Shown: positions 15,256-24,085 of the stretch, one piece after another
Layout: every line of letters starts with the position of its first letter
Numbering within the stretch: position 1 is the first letter of the stretch
From: Sinomonas albida
GTDB taxonomy: Bacteria; Actinomycetota; Actinomycetes; Actinomycetales; Micrococcaceae
Direction: 5' to 3'
Assembly: GCF_004919045.1 (NCBI RefSeq)
Contig: NZ_SWDW01000006.1
Coordinates: 124,001-188,000 of the forward strand
DNA: 64,000 bases
Notes under the pieces: model-generated
Database searches by the model: none
Seen by the model: only the letters and a program-made list of their open reading frames with translations
Told to the model about the DNA's origin: nothing
Made by a program: the position numbers and the translations under genes

Positions 15256-15585
15256 GTGGGAGTGGACGGCAGCGACACGATGGCCGGATCCAGAGCGCCG
15301 GGTTGGAAGGAGGCCGCGGTCGTGCGGCTGCAGGGCCGGCTCGACGCGTCGACCGGGAACGCGGCCCTGCATAGGCTGCTCGCGGCAATCGGCCCAGGAG
15401 GCTCCCTCGTGGTCGACGTCTCCGCAGTGGAGGCCGTCGACCCGGCCGGGGCGGAGATTCTGGCCGCGGCCCGCCGCCAGGCGCGCGTGCTCGGCGGCGA
15501 CCTGCGCCTGCTAGGAGCCTCCTGCCACCCGCTGCTGTGCGATGCCGCCCCTGCCCCCGGCAGAGGGGCAGACGCACACCTTTGA
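15256..15585 (+). CDS. STAS-domain protein (anti-sigma-antagonist-like)
   Basis: A 109-residue protein. The STAS fold spans residues about 18-100: AVVRLQGRLDAST, LVVDVSAVEAVDPAGAEILAAARRQAR and GGDLRLLGAS. The site where antagonists carry the phosphorylated Ser (usually DSSG) reads DPAG, so control by an RsbW-like kinase is unlikely in the ordinary way. GTG 15256 is taken as start; ATG 15280 is an alternative. A possible partner is the GAF-SpoIIE phosphatase at 9180-10370, but that is only inferred from family roles. Confidence 0.72.
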   Translation: MGVDGSDTMAGSRAPGWKEAAVVRLQGRLDASTGNAALHRLLAAIGPGGSLVVDVSAVEAVDPAGAEILAAARRQARVLGGDLRLLGASCHPLLCDAAPAPGRGADAHL

Positions 15586-15708
15586 GCGCGCCCGACCATG
15601 GATACCCCTGTGGCTGGCCGCAGAAGGTCACCGTCAGGGATTCGGGCCGTGAGATCCACGGCTAGGCCTACGGACGCGGGCATGGCCTCATTGGACGCGT
15701 CTCTTCCC

Positions 15709-15729
15709 GTTAACCGTGATCCGGTTGAC
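15709..15729. promoter_or_regulatory. Candidate LysR autoregulatory site
   Basis: GTTAACCG-TGATC-CGGTTGAC, an inverted repeat with one mismatch. It ends 8 nt before the LysR GTG start and has the T-N11-A type spacing of LysR boxes. Its position over the expected start of transcription suggests autorepression. Confidence 0.4.
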
Positions 15730-15737
15730 TCTGCGGC

Positions 15738-16637
15738 GTGGACTTCAGGGCGCTCGAGGTCTTTCGCGCAGTCGCCGAAGACCTCCACTTTGGAAGAGCC
15801 GCGGAGCGACTCTTCGTCACCCAGTCATCAGTGAGCCAGCAGCTTCGCCGCCTCGAGGACGAGCTCGGGCTCCTGCTCTTCCACCGGACTTCGCGGACGG
15901 TCCGGCTCACCCCGGCCGGCGCCGTCTTCCTCGGTGAGGTCGAGAAGATCTTCGCCGCCCGAGACCGTGCGATCCGTGTCGCGCAGCAGGCGGCGGCGGG
16001 CGAGCAGGGGACGCTCCGGATCGCGGCAAACTATCCCGCGAGCCGACTGCTGCTGCTCCCCCTCGTCGAGCGGCTCCGGACCAGCCACCCGTCGCTGGCC
16101 CTCGTCCCGCGGGAGCTTCCCTCGTCCGAACAGGTGGGCGAGCTCCTTCGGGGCGAGCTCGACGTGGGGCTCGCGTACGGCCCGATAGTGGCCGAGGCGC
16201 TGCGCTCCGCCAAGCTGCTCGAGGTGCCAGTCGTCGCCGTCGTCCGCCTGAGCCACCCGCTCGCTGGGCGAGACGCCCTCGAACTGTCGGAGCTGCCGCG
16301 CCACCGGTACATCACGGCGCACGCAGGCGCGACGAGCGCCATCGAGGACTCCCTGATCTCGTGCGGCGCGGTGGCTGGTATCCGCCTGCAGCGATCGCCG
16401 AGCGCCACGGAGCTTTCGGGGTATCTGCTCGAGCTTGAAACGAGCGACACGATCGGCTTCAGTTCGCTGCCCCGCGGCGAACAGAGCCGGGCCAACGGCA
16501 TGCACGTCCTGCGACTCGATCCGGAACCGCGGCTCGAACTCCACGCGGTCTGGGACGCTCGGCGACATGACAGCTTGGTGAACAGTGTCCTCGACGAGCT
16601 GCGAGACCTTGCGAGCTGGGCTGATCGGCCCCGATGA
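15738..16637 (+). CDS. LysR-family transcriptional regulator
   Basis: A 299-residue protein with a GTG start. Winged HTH at residues 1-60 (ALEVFRAVAEDLHFGRAAERLFVTQ...SVSQQLRRLEDELG), linker helix, then a type 2 periplasmic-binding effector domain (about 90-295; GTLRIAANYPASRLLLLPLVE, the variant of the usual GxLRIG). It lies 87 nt upstream of the MBL/ABC operon and on the same strand, so it probably controls that operon. The inducer is unknown. Confidence 0.9.
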   Translation: MDFRALEVFRAVAEDLHFGRAAERLFVTQSSVSQQLRRLEDELGLLLFHRTSRTVRLTPAGAVFLGEVEKIFAARDRAIRVAQQAAAGEQGTLRIAANYPASRLLLLPLVERLRTSHPSLALVPRELPSSEQVGELLRGELDVGLAYGPIVAEALRSAKLLEVPVVAVVRLSHPLAGRDALELSELPRHRYITAHAGATSAIEDSLISCGAVAGIRLQRSPSATELSGYLLELETSDTIGFSSLPRGEQSRANGMHVLRLDPEPRLELHAVWDARRHDSLVNSVLDELRDLASWADRPR

Positions 16638-16724
16638 TGCCGGCTTTGATCGATAACCGAGGCTAATCGCCGCATCGCGGAATGGTCGTTGATCAGGCCT
16701 CAGCGCCAAGCCGAGCATGGGAGC

Positions 16725-17555
16725 ATGCACCTCACTCCCCTCGGCTGCCTCGCGGGAATGCCCGCAGGCGGCCTCGCAAGCTCCGGCTACCTCGTCGAGT
16801 CCGATCAGGCCAGCGTGCTTCTCGACGCGGGGCCCGGAATTGCGACTCGCCTGTCGGCCACCTCCACCCGACGCCTGTCCGCCGTGTTCATCTCGCATGA
16901 ACACACCGACCACCTCCTCGACCTCCTCGTCATCGGCAAGGTGCTCCTCGCCGACCGCCTGGTCCGCGAGGACGAGAACGCACCCTTGCGCCTTGACGAG
17001 TCTGTGCCCCGAGTGCCCCTGCTCCTCCCCCGCGGCGCGACTGCGAAGCTCCACAGCCTCGCCGCGCTGTACCCGGTCGCGACCCATCCCCTCCTCGACA
17101 GGGCGTTCGATTTGGGCTTCGAGCCGCACGAGTACGAGCCGGGTGAGTCGCTCTCCGTTCGGAATCTCACCCTGCACATCGAACGGCTCCGGCATGTTGC
17201 CCCCAACTGTGGGGTTCGCCTCAGCGACGCCGACTCGTGCCTCGTCTACACCGGCGACACGGGCGTGACGGACCAGCTCGTCGACCTCGCGGGCGGCGCG
17301 GGCACGCTCCTCGCCGAGAGCACGCTGCGCGAGACCGACACCTCTGGGCATGGGCACTTGAGCTCGTACGACGCCGCGCGCGCGGCCGACGACGCCGGCG
17401 TCACCGAGCTGGTCCTCACCCACTTTTCCTCCCCCGACCCTGTCCAGCACCGATGGCACCGGGATCGTGCGGCCACCGTGTTCGACGGCCCAGTCAGCAC
17501 GGCCCGCCCCGGAATCCGCCGCCCGGTCGCCGCTCCCCGAAAGGCCTCCGCATGA
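16725..17555 (+). CDS. Metallo-beta-lactamase-fold hydrolase (RNase Z-like)
   Basis: A 276-residue cytoplasmic protein. The metal-binding HxHxDH motif is SHEHTDH (about residue 58), followed by the later His in RLRHVAPNCG, the Asp in YTGDTG and the His in LVLTHFS. The arrangement resembles RNase Z/phosphodiesterase-type MBL enzymes. ATG 16725 is chosen over an earlier in-frame start because the first beta-strand (MHLTPLGCLAGMPAGG) begins there. Its stop overlaps the lipoprotein start (ATGA), so it is translationally coupled to an ABC importer and presumably processes the imported compound, perhaps a phosphodiester or lactone. Confidence 0.82.
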   Translation: MHLTPLGCLAGMPAGGLASSGYLVESDQASVLLDAGPGIATRLSATSTRRLSAVFISHEHTDHLLDLLVIGKVLLADRLVREDENAPLRLDESVPRVPLLLPRGATAKLHSLAALYPVATHPLLDRAFDLGFEPHEYEPGESLSVRNLTLHIERLRHVAPNCGVRLSDADSCLVYTGDTGVTDQLVDLAGGAGTLLAESTLRETDTSGHGHLSSYDAARAADDAGVTELVLTHFSSPDPVQHRWHRDRAATVFDGPVSTARPGIRRPVAAPRKASA

Positions 17556-18850
17556 AGCCCCTCAAGCTGGTTGGCACGCTCGGCGCGCTGTCCCTCGTCC
17601 TGACCGCTGTCTCCTGCTCGTCCACCCCATCTGCCCTCTCGCCCGCGAACCCCGTGACAATCACGTTCAGCTCGTACACCTACGGCGTCCAAGGCGCGGC
17701 GGGAACCGGCACCCAGAAGCTTCTCGACGCCTTCGCCGCGGCCCATCCGGAGGTCAAGGTGGTCCCGCAGTCGATCCCGACGGCGGACGTGCTCACCAAG
17801 GCCAAGACGGACACGGCGGCCGGCAATCCGCCCGACGTGGTCCAGATCGGTTACAGCAAGCTCGCCGAGGCGTTCCAGACCCTTCCTGTGCAGTCGCTCG
17901 AGCAGATCGCCGGGAACGAGTGGAAAGACCATGTCTCCGGTATCAATCAGGCTCTCGTCAATACCGGCAAGAAGGACGGTCGGGTGGCGGCCCTGCCGTT
18001 CACCGTCTCCATTCCCACGCTGTTCTACAACGCCGACCTCTTCCGGAAGGCCGGTCTCGACCCCAACCGACCGCCCACCTCGATCGACGAAGTGCGAACG
18101 GACGCCGCAGCGATCACCGCGAGCGGCCACAAGGGCGCCTACTTCGGCGTCGTGGATTCGGGCAAGTCCGACTATCTCACCCAGTCCGTCATCGACAGTG
18201 CCGGCGGCTCGACGGTGGGCACGGACGGCTCCGTCACGGTCGACTCCCCCGAGGCTGTGCGCGGACTCTCCTCGGTGCAGTCCCTCACCCGGGACGGGCT
18301 CCAGCCCGCCGTCGGCCTCGACGACGCCACGGCGAGCTTCTCCTCCGGCGATCTCGGAATGTTCGTGGTGAGCACAGCCGTGGCCGGAAGCCTTCAGAAG
18401 GCGGCCGCGGGGAAGTTCGATCTCCGGAGCGCGGCCTTCCCGAGCTTCGGGGCGGGCAAGGCCGCGCCGACCTTCTCCGGTGCGGGACTGATCGTCCTGA
18501 GCCAAGACCAAGCCAAGCAGAAGGCCGCCTGGGAGTTCGTCAAGTTCCTCACGAGTGCCGAGGGCTATTCAATCGTGACGAAGAACATCGGCTACCTGCC
18601 GCTTCGGGCGGATCTCGCCGACGATCCCAAGTACCTCAAGGATTACTTCGCGTCGAACCGGCTCCTGCTTCCCCCGCTTGGGCAACTCGCCGAGGTCTCG
18701 CCGTACCGCAACTTCTCCGGCCAGAACCCGAATCAGGCGGTCGTGATCCTGCAGGACGACGCCGTGGCACCGATCGTGCTTCGAGGCGCGGACCCACAGA
18801 AGACTCTCTCCGCGGTGGCCGGCCGGATTCGCGAGCTGTCGGGAAAGTGA
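17552..18850 (+). CDS. Extracellular solute-binding lipoprotein, family 1
   Basis: A 432-residue protein. Its lipoprotein signal has the lipobox VSC (Cys22, in LTAVSCSSTPS). The solute-binding body contains AGNPPDVVQIGYSKLAEAF and the hinge motif TLFYNADLFRKAGLDPNRPP, as in UgpB/MalE-like proteins. The ATG overlaps the MBL gene's stop, and its own stop overlaps the first permease start (GTGA). The ligand is unknown; the MBL and HAD neighbours argue for something that needs hydrolysis after import, for example glycerophosphodiesters. Confidence 0.9.
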   Translation: MKPLKLVGTLGALSLVLTAVSCSSTPSALSPANPVTITFSSYTYGVQGAAGTGTQKLLDAFAAAHPEVKVVPQSIPTADVLTKAKTDTAAGNPPDVVQIGYSKLAEAFQTLPVQSLEQIAGNEWKDHVSGINQALVNTGKKDGRVAALPFTVSIPTLFYNADLFRKAGLDPNRPPTSIDEVRTDAAAITASGHKGAYFGVVDSGKSDYLTQSVIDSAGGSTVGTDGSVTVDSPEAVRGLSSVQSLTRDGLQPAVGLDDATASFSSGDLGMFVVSTAVAGSLQKAAAGKFDLRSAAFPSFGAGKAAPTFSGAGLIVLSQDQAKQKAAWEFVKFLTSAEGYSIVTKNIGYLPLRADLADDPKYLKDYFASNRLLLPPLGQLAEVSPYRNFSGQNPNQAVVILQDDAVAPIVLRGADPQKTLSAVAGRIRELSGK

Positions 18851-19719
18851 CCCAGAAGGCTGGCTGGCGGCCGTACCTCGCCCCGCTGATCCTCGCCCTC
18901 GCGGTGTGGGTGTACGGCCCCGCCGTCTTCACGGCCGTGCTGTCCGTGATGAAGTGGAACCTGACCACGCCGCCTTCGGGCCTCGTCGGGCTGGACAACT
19001 ATGCGAGCCTGTTCCGGCACCCGGAGTTTGCACGGGCCGCCGGGCAAACCATCCTGTCCGCCCTCGCTCTGCTGCCGTTCGCCACGATTATCCCGCTGGT
19101 GCTCGCCGTGATGCTATGGCAGAGGCCGGGCCGGGCGAGCGTGGTCTATCGGGCGCTTCTGTTCGTGCCAGTTGTCGTCGCGCCCGTGGCCGTCGCGACG
19201 GCGTGGAAGTTCCTCCTCAACCCCCTGCAGGGTCTGATGAACCGGATTCTCGAGGTCTTCGGGATCCCTCCGGTGAACTGGTTGGGCGACCCCGGGACAG
19301 CCCTGCTCGTGCTCGTGGCCATCACCGCGGCCAAGGTCGTCGCGTTCAACCTCGTCCTGTACACGGCGACCCTGTCCGGCATCGATCGGGCACTCGTCTC
19401 GGCCGCCGAGCTCGAAGGCGCGACGCGCTGGGAGATCTCGCGCTTCATCGTGGGGCCCCACGTCGCACGCACCACCGTGGTGCTCGCGCTGCTCAGCGTG
19501 GTTCTCGCGGGCCAATGGACGTTCACGTCCGTTTCCGTCCTGACGCAAGGCGGGCCCGATGGCGTCACGGACTCTGTCTACTACCGCATCTACGCGCTGG
19601 GCTTTCAGTTCTTCGACACCGGGGCGGCCTCCGCCGCCGGCGTGCTCGTGCTCCTCGCGTTCGCCGTGCTCGCCACGGCATGGAGTGTTGTGCGGAGGTC
19701 GCGGCGTGCATCCCACTGA
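18847..19719 (+). CDS. ABC transporter permease (UgpA/MalF type)
   Basis: A 290-residue protein. The GTG start overlaps the binding-protein stop. It has six hydrophobic segments and the EAA loop ALVSAAELEGATRWEISRFI. The region after the fourth segment (VSVLTQGGPDGVTDSVYYRIY) is typical of MalF/UgpA-type permeases. It ends 14 nt inside the next permease gene. Confidence 0.9.
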   Translation: MTQKAGWRPYLAPLILALAVWVYGPAVFTAVLSVMKWNLTTPPSGLVGLDNYASLFRHPEFARAAGQTILSALALLPFATIIPLVLAVMLWQRPGRASVVYRALLFVPVVVAPVAVATAWKFLLNPLQGLMNRILEVFGIPPVNWLGDPGTALLVLVAITAAKVVAFNLVLYTATLSGIDRALVSAAELEGATRWEISRFIVGPHVARTTVVLALLSVVLAGQWTFTSVSVLTQGGPDGVTDSVYYRIYALGFQFFDTGAASAAGVLVLLAFAVLATAWSVVRRSRRASH

Positions 19720-20542
19720 CCGGCTTCGGCCCGCTGTCGCCCATGCGCTCTGGCATCTGGTCCTCGCGGGCGCATCACTCGCGATGGCATTTCCAATGCT
19801 CTGGTCGCTCCTGACCTCCTTCAAAGGGCCGCAGGACGTCTTCTCACCCAGCCCCCTTCCCTGGCCGGCAACCCTCGACAACTATGCGGCGGTGCTCTCG
19901 TCATGGCCCGTCGGGATGCTGGTCGGCAACACGTTCATCATGTCGGCCGGCGTCGCCGCGGGGCAGCTCGTCATCGCGGTCCTCGCCGGATTCGCGCTCG
20001 TCGTCCTCGCTCCGAGGATGCGGCCCGCAGTCCTGTCCGCCTGCACGATCGCGCTGGCGGTGCCCCCGCAGGCGATCATCATTCCCCAGTTCCTCCTGAC
20101 CACACGTCTCGGCTGGCAGAACTCCGAACTTGGGCTCATCGTCCCGCAGCTCGGAACGTCCGCCCTCGCCGTGCTCCTGCTCGTTGAACACGTCGCGGCT
20201 GTTCCGGCTGCACAGATCGAAGCCGCCGCCCTGCAGGGGGCGCGGCCGATCGAAACGCTGTGGCACGTGGTCCTGCCAGCCATCCGGCCCGCGATTCTTG
20301 CCGTCGGGATCCTGGTCTTCATCACCACCTGGAACGAATACCTCTGGCCCCTGCTGATCGCGCCGCGCTCGCATGACGCGACAGTGCAGATCGGCCTGGC
20401 TCAATTCCAAGGCGAGGGAGGCACTGACTATGGCGCCCTCATGGCCGCGTCGGTCCTCACGAGCCTTCCCATCGTCGTCGTCTACATCATCGCGTCGCGC
20501 CGCATCATCGACTCGTTCATCAAGGCAGGACTCCGACCATGA
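19706..20542 (+). CDS. ABC transporter permease (UgpE/MalG type)
   Basis: A 278-residue protein. The GTG start at 19706 is chosen because GGAGG lies 7 nt upstream (19694-19698) and the first membrane segment follows directly. It has six hydrophobic segments, EAA loop QIEAAALQGARPIETLWHV, and a C-terminus with RRIIDSFIKAGLRP typical of MalG proteins. It overlaps the ATPase gene by ATGA. Confidence 0.9.
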   Translation: MHPTDRLRPAVAHALWHLVLAGASLAMAFPMLWSLLTSFKGPQDVFSPSPLPWPATLDNYAAVLSSWPVGMLVGNTFIMSAGVAAGQLVIAVLAGFALVVLAPRMRPAVLSACTIALAVPPQAIIIPQFLLTTRLGWQNSELGLIVPQLGTSALAVLLLVEHVAAVPAAQIEAAALQGARPIETLWHVVLPAIRPAILAVGILVFITTWNEYLWPLLIAPRSHDATVQIGLAQFQGEGGTDYGALMAASVLTSLPIVVVYIIASRRIIDSFIKAGLRP

Positions 20543-21609
20543 ATCCCTCCTCCATCGTCGCCGCGAAGCCAAACGGTTCCGCCGTGAACGGCGCCGAGCT
20601 TGAGCTGAGCGGTCTTCGCCGCCAGTTCGGCGGCGTCGCCGCCCTCGATCGCGTCGACTTGCGGATCAAGCCCGAGTCGCTCACCGTCGTCGTCGGTCCC
20701 TCGGGGTGCGGAAAGTCGACCCTCCTGCGGGTTCTCGCCGGGCTGGACCGTCCCACCGAGGGGCGCGTCATGTCCGACGGCGTCGACGTCACCTTGAGTC
20801 CCCTCGGCGCGAGGGACCTCGCGATGGTCTTCCAGGACTACGCGCTGTTCCCGCACATGACCGTGGCCGGCAACATCTCGTTCGGGCTGCGCCTCGAGCG
20901 CCGCCACGACCGCCGCAACGGGCCGAGCCGCGAATTCATCGATCGAGAGGTCTCGCGCGTTGCCCAGCTGCTCAACCTCGAGAGCCTCCTTCGCCGACGC
21001 CCCGCCCAGCTCAGCGGGGGCCAGCGGCAGCGGGTCGCGCTGGCCAGGGCAATCGTTCGCCAGCCTCGCGTCCTTCTCCTCGACGAGCCGATGTCGGCGC
21101 TCGACGTGGGCCTTCGGGCCACTGCCCGGACCGAGATCCTCCGGATTCACCGCGAGCTTCGTTCGACCCTGGTCCTCGTCACGCACGACCAGCACGAGGC
21201 CTTGACCATGGCCACCGACCTCGTCGTCATGGACGCCGGGCGCGTTCTTCAGGCCGGGCCGCCTGAAGACGTGTACCGGCGGCCGGCAAACGAATTCGTG
21301 GCGCGCTTCGTGGGCTCCCCGGCGATGAACCTCAGGCCCACTGACGCTGGGTCGGTCGGGTGGCGTCCCACCGATGGACGCCTCTACCCGCGCGGGGGCG
21401 AGGGCGATCTTGTGCTGACCGGGGTGGTGGAGCGGTGCGAGTACACCGGCTCGGGCCAGGAGGTCGTCTGCCGGGACGCCCACGGCACGTTCACGGTCGT
21501 GCAGCAGCAAGGCGAGGAATGGGTGCGTCCGGGCGACGACGTGTCCGTCGGGGTCCGCCAATCTGCCCTCCACCGCTTCGACCTCTTCGGTGACCGGATC
21601 GATGGCTGA
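20539..21609 (+). CDS. ABC transporter ATP-binding protein (UgpC/MalK type)
   Basis: A 356-residue protein. Nucleotide-binding domain to about residue 240: Walker A GPSGCGKST, Q-loop MVFQDYALFPHMT, signature LSGGQRQRV, Walker B VLLLDEP and switch His in LVTHDQHE. A C-terminal OB-fold (TOBE) regulatory region from about 280 is shorter than in classical MalK. It powers the two permeases encoded upstream. Its last 8 nt overlap the HAD gene. Confidence 0.94.
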   Translation: MNPSSIVAAKPNGSAVNGAELELSGLRRQFGGVAALDRVDLRIKPESLTVVVGPSGCGKSTLLRVLAGLDRPTEGRVMSDGVDVTLSPLGARDLAMVFQDYALFPHMTVAGNISFGLRLERRHDRRNGPSREFIDREVSRVAQLLNLESLLRRRPAQLSGGQRQRVALARAIVRQPRVLLLDEPMSALDVGLRATARTEILRIHRELRSTLVLVTHDQHEALTMATDLVVMDAGRVLQAGPPEDVYRRPANEFVARFVGSPAMNLRPTDAGSVGWRPTDGRLYPRGGEGDLVLTGVVERCEYTGSGQEVVCRDAHGTFTVVQQQGEEWVRPGDDVSVGVRQSALHRFDLFGDRIDG

Positions 21610-22378
21610 ACCCGCGACGCTCGTTCGCCCCAGTGTCATCTGGTGCGACTTCGGCGGGGTGCTGACGCCTCCGATCGCCGAGGCTGCCCGCTCTGTCGCC
21701 CTCGCGGCTGGGGTGCCCTGGGACCTCCTCTGGGCCGCCGCGCAGAGGGTTGCCGAGGATCTGGGACTCGTTGGCCTGCAGCCGCTCGAACTCGGCGTCC
21801 TCAGCCAGCGCGAATGGGGTTCGCGCCTCGAGGCGAGGCTTCCGTTGGAGTGCAAGCCGCGCATCGATCTCGGGAACTGGGGCGACTACTGGTATCGGGA
21901 CCGCCCGGTCGACCGAGACCTGCTCACGGAGCTCGGGAAGCTGAAGGTCTGCGGAACCCGCATCGGGATGCTCACGAACAGCGTCCTGGAATGGGAACCG
22001 CACCGTCAGCGACTCCTCGGGGACCACTCTCGGATCTTCGAGACGGTTGTCCGCTCGCACGAGATCGGGATCGCCAAGCCGGACCCGCGCATCTTTGCCC
22101 ACGCGGACGCCCAGACACACAGTGGCGCCACGCCGCCCCTACTCATCGACGACTCCGCCGAAAACTGTGCCGCGGCCTTCAGCGCGGGCTGGATGGTGCA
22201 CCACCATCGGGACCGTGAGGAAACGCTCGCTCTCCTGCGGTGCTTTACGGACGCGTGGGGTACCAATAGAGATCAGGGTTCAGGACTTAGAGCTGGGACG
22301 ACCGGGAATGTGGCTGAGAATGGACTTCGTGAAGCCACCGTCGACACAGATGTCCTGCCCGGTGACGTAACCCGATAG
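21602..22378 (+). CDS. HAD-superfamily hydrolase with an abnormal C-terminus
   Basis: A 258-residue protein. Motif I is WCDFGGVLTPP (Asp nucleophile, but the usual second Asp is replaced by Gly as in epoxide-hydrolase-like HADs). The motif II region is GMLTNS, motif III Lys lies in GIAKPDPRIF, and motif IV is LLIDDSAENC. From about residue 222 (after FTDAWGT) the sequence loses family character, because it is read through the antisense of the convergent SDR gene for 99 nt. The original C-terminus was probably replaced at a recombination junction near 22260. It is the last gene of the MBL/ABC operon and could dephosphorylate the imported product. Confidence 0.75.
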   Translation: MAEPATLVRPSVIWCDFGGVLTPPIAEAARSVALAAGVPWDLLWAAAQRVAEDLGLVGLQPLELGVLSQREWGSRLEARLPLECKPRIDLGNWGDYWYRDRPVDRDLLTELGKLKVCGTRIGMLTNSVLEWEPHRQRLLGDHSRIFETVVRSHEIGIAKPDPRIFAHADAQTHSGATPPLLIDDSAENCAAAFSAGWMVHHHRDREETLALLRCFTDAWGTNRDQGSGLRAGTTGNVAENGLREATVDTDVLPGDVTR

Positions 22379-23071
22379 CGGGCCCACGAGGAATTCGATC
22401 ACGTTGGCGATGTCGATGGGATCCCCGATCCTCGCCAGCGGGATGATGTCCTCCCTCGCTTTCTTGATCTGTGGATCGGTGTACATCTTCTCGGTCATCC
22501 GCGTACGGGTCATGCCCGGGGAGACCACATTCACACGGATTCCGTCCGGCGCCCATTCCAGGGCGAGGGTCTGGGCCAGCATCGTCAGTGCAGCCTTGCT
22601 CGGGCTGTAGGCGCCTGATCCGGCATGCGGCAGCTGGCCCGACATTGAAGAAGTGAAGCAAGCGGCGCCGCGGCTCTCCCTCAGGTGCGGGTAGCTCGCT
22701 TTGGCAAGGAGCCACGCTCCGCGGAGGTTGACGGAGAACATGCCGTCCCAGTCCTCGAGGGACAAGTCACAGATTGCGCCCGGGCTCGCGATTCCGGCGT
22801 TCGCCACCAACGCGTCCAGGCCGCCGAACTCTGCTACTGCGGCCTCCACCAGCTGACTGGGCACGTCGGGATCGCCGAGATCGCCCACCAACGCGATGGC
22901 GGTCCCTCCCATTGACTCGATGGATCGGATGACTTGATCTTGGGTGCCGTTCGGCTCATGTCCGCACACCGCGATCATCGGGTGCGCGCCCCGGGCAAGC
23001 GCCGCCTCTGCAAGCCTCACGCTTGCAGAGGCTCCTATGCCGCTGCTTCCACCGCTGACCAAAGCTCTCAT
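22280..23071 (-). CDS. Short-chain dehydrogenase/reductase
   Basis: A 263-residue Rossmann-fold oxidoreductase: cofactor motif VSGGSSGIG, NAG in LVANAGIAS, catalytic Ser and Tyr-x-x-x-Lys in SSMSGQL...AYSPSKAAL, and C-terminal DGG. GAGGAG lies 9 nt upstream of ATG 23071, which is preferred to a GTG three codons earlier. It is the last gene of the leftward MFS-SDR-isomerase operon. It probably oxidises a hydroxyl of a sugar, polyol or sugar acid. Base composition is lower in GC than in the flanking ABC operon. Confidence 0.9.
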   Translation of the reverse strand: MRALVSGGSSGIGASASVRLAEAALARGAHPMIAVCGHEPNGTQDQVIRSIESMGGTAIALVGDLGDPDVPSQLVEAAVAEFGGLDALVANAGIASPGAICDLSLEDWDGMFSVNLRGAWLLAKASYPHLRESRGAACFTSSMSGQLPHAGSGAYSPSKAALTMLAQTLALEWAPDGIRVNVVSPGMTRTRMTEKMYTDPQIKKAREDIIPLARIGDPIDIANVIEFLVGPLSGYVTGQDICVDGGFTKSILSHIPGRPSSKS

Positions 23072-23173
23072 TGCACACACTCCTCATTGACACGGATTCA
23101 CGGAGAAATCATTTGTACAGGTAAGTAGATAGGCGACTGCGGCCTGTAGGCCCAGCTCGCCTCGCGCCAAGGG

Positions 23174-23986
23174 TTACTCCCCTAGCTCCCAGCCTCGGTT
23201 CCTGAGCTCGTCCAGCGCCTTCTTGAATTCGTGGACGGGGTTCTCTTCGCGGATGACCTCGAGGACAACGTTGTCGAAGCCGCAGGTGGTCTTGACGGCG
23301 TCTCCGAGTCCATTCCAGTCGATCACTCCCGTGCCGATCGGGTCATGCCCCCAGGTTTCCGTGCCGGTATCGGAAATGTGGACGAGCCCGACTGACCGGT
23401 GATTCGCGAGCAGGCTCGCCACGGGGTCCTCCCCTATGTAGGCGGCGTTCGCGACGTCGTACACGATCTTGAGGGAATCGTCGTTGACCGCGTTCACGAT
23501 TCCTGACAGGTCCCGGATGGTCGGAGCGAAGCAATAGGGAGTGTTCTCGAAGAGGAGCCGTGTGCCAGCCTGCCTGGCCATCGGAATCAGGGCCTCCAGG
23601 CTCTCGTACATCCATCCGTGGACGTTCTCGAGGGATGGGGAGATCATGGGCCGTCTCGTGCCCGGGGATATGACGACCTCGCGGACGTTCCAGGCTGCAG
23701 CCAGATCGATCACCGACTTGATGTGCTCGATGCTCTTGCCACGCATGTTGGCGCCTGGGCTGGCCAGATTGATGTCGTATCCGCCCGCATTCAGCGATCG
23801 GATCGTGGCGCCGTAGTCGTTGAGTCGTTTGTAGATGGTCGATCGTTCCGCGCTGGACATTTCGTCCGGCCAGCAGTGCGGAGAGCTGATCGGAACTTCA
23901 AAGGTGTCATACCCGTTGTCGACCAATTCGGCGATCGCCTCAATCGCCGTGGTTGACCATAGATAGGAAAATGTGTTGATGATCAT
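23174..23986 (-). CDS. Sugar phosphate isomerase/epimerase (xylose-isomerase-like TIM barrel)
   Basis: A 270-residue AP-endonuclease-2/IolE-type TIM barrel. Metal-ligand candidates are Glu in LLFENTPYC, Asp/His in YDVANA and VHISDTGTETWGHD, and Glu in VVLEVIREE. GAAGGA lies 7 nt before ATG 23986; an upstream in-frame extension of 33 residues looks unrelated to the family. It lies between two SDR genes, so an oxidation/isomerisation series on one sugar is likely. GC is visibly below that of the neighbours. Confidence 0.88.
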   Translation of the reverse strand: MIINTFSYLWSTTAIEAIAELVDNGYDTFEVPISSPHCWPDEMSSAERSTIYKRLNDYGATIRSLNAGGYDINLASPGANMRGKSIEHIKSVIDLAAAWNVREVVISPGTRRPMISPSLENVHGWMYESLEALIPMARQAGTRLLFENTPYCFAPTIRDLSGIVNAVNDDSLKIVYDVANAAYIGEDPVASLLANHRSVGLVHISDTGTETWGHDPIGTGVIDWNGLGDAVKTTCGFDNVVLEVIREENPVHEFKKALDELRNRGWELGE

Positions 23987-24085
23987 CGGGCTGTCCTTCT
24001 CACTCCTATGCCTGGGCTCTGCTGCCGGCAAGTATTGGCGCCGGAATCCTGAGTTGTTCGTCCTAGTCTTGCGGTGGCCTCGCAC

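Noticed and set aside
16725-17555. MBL-fold protein as PhnP for the phosphonate cluster
   Set aside because: It has HxHxDH but lies 30 kb away inside another coupled operon and lacks an obvious PhnP-type zinc ribbon; DUF1045 is a closer candidate.
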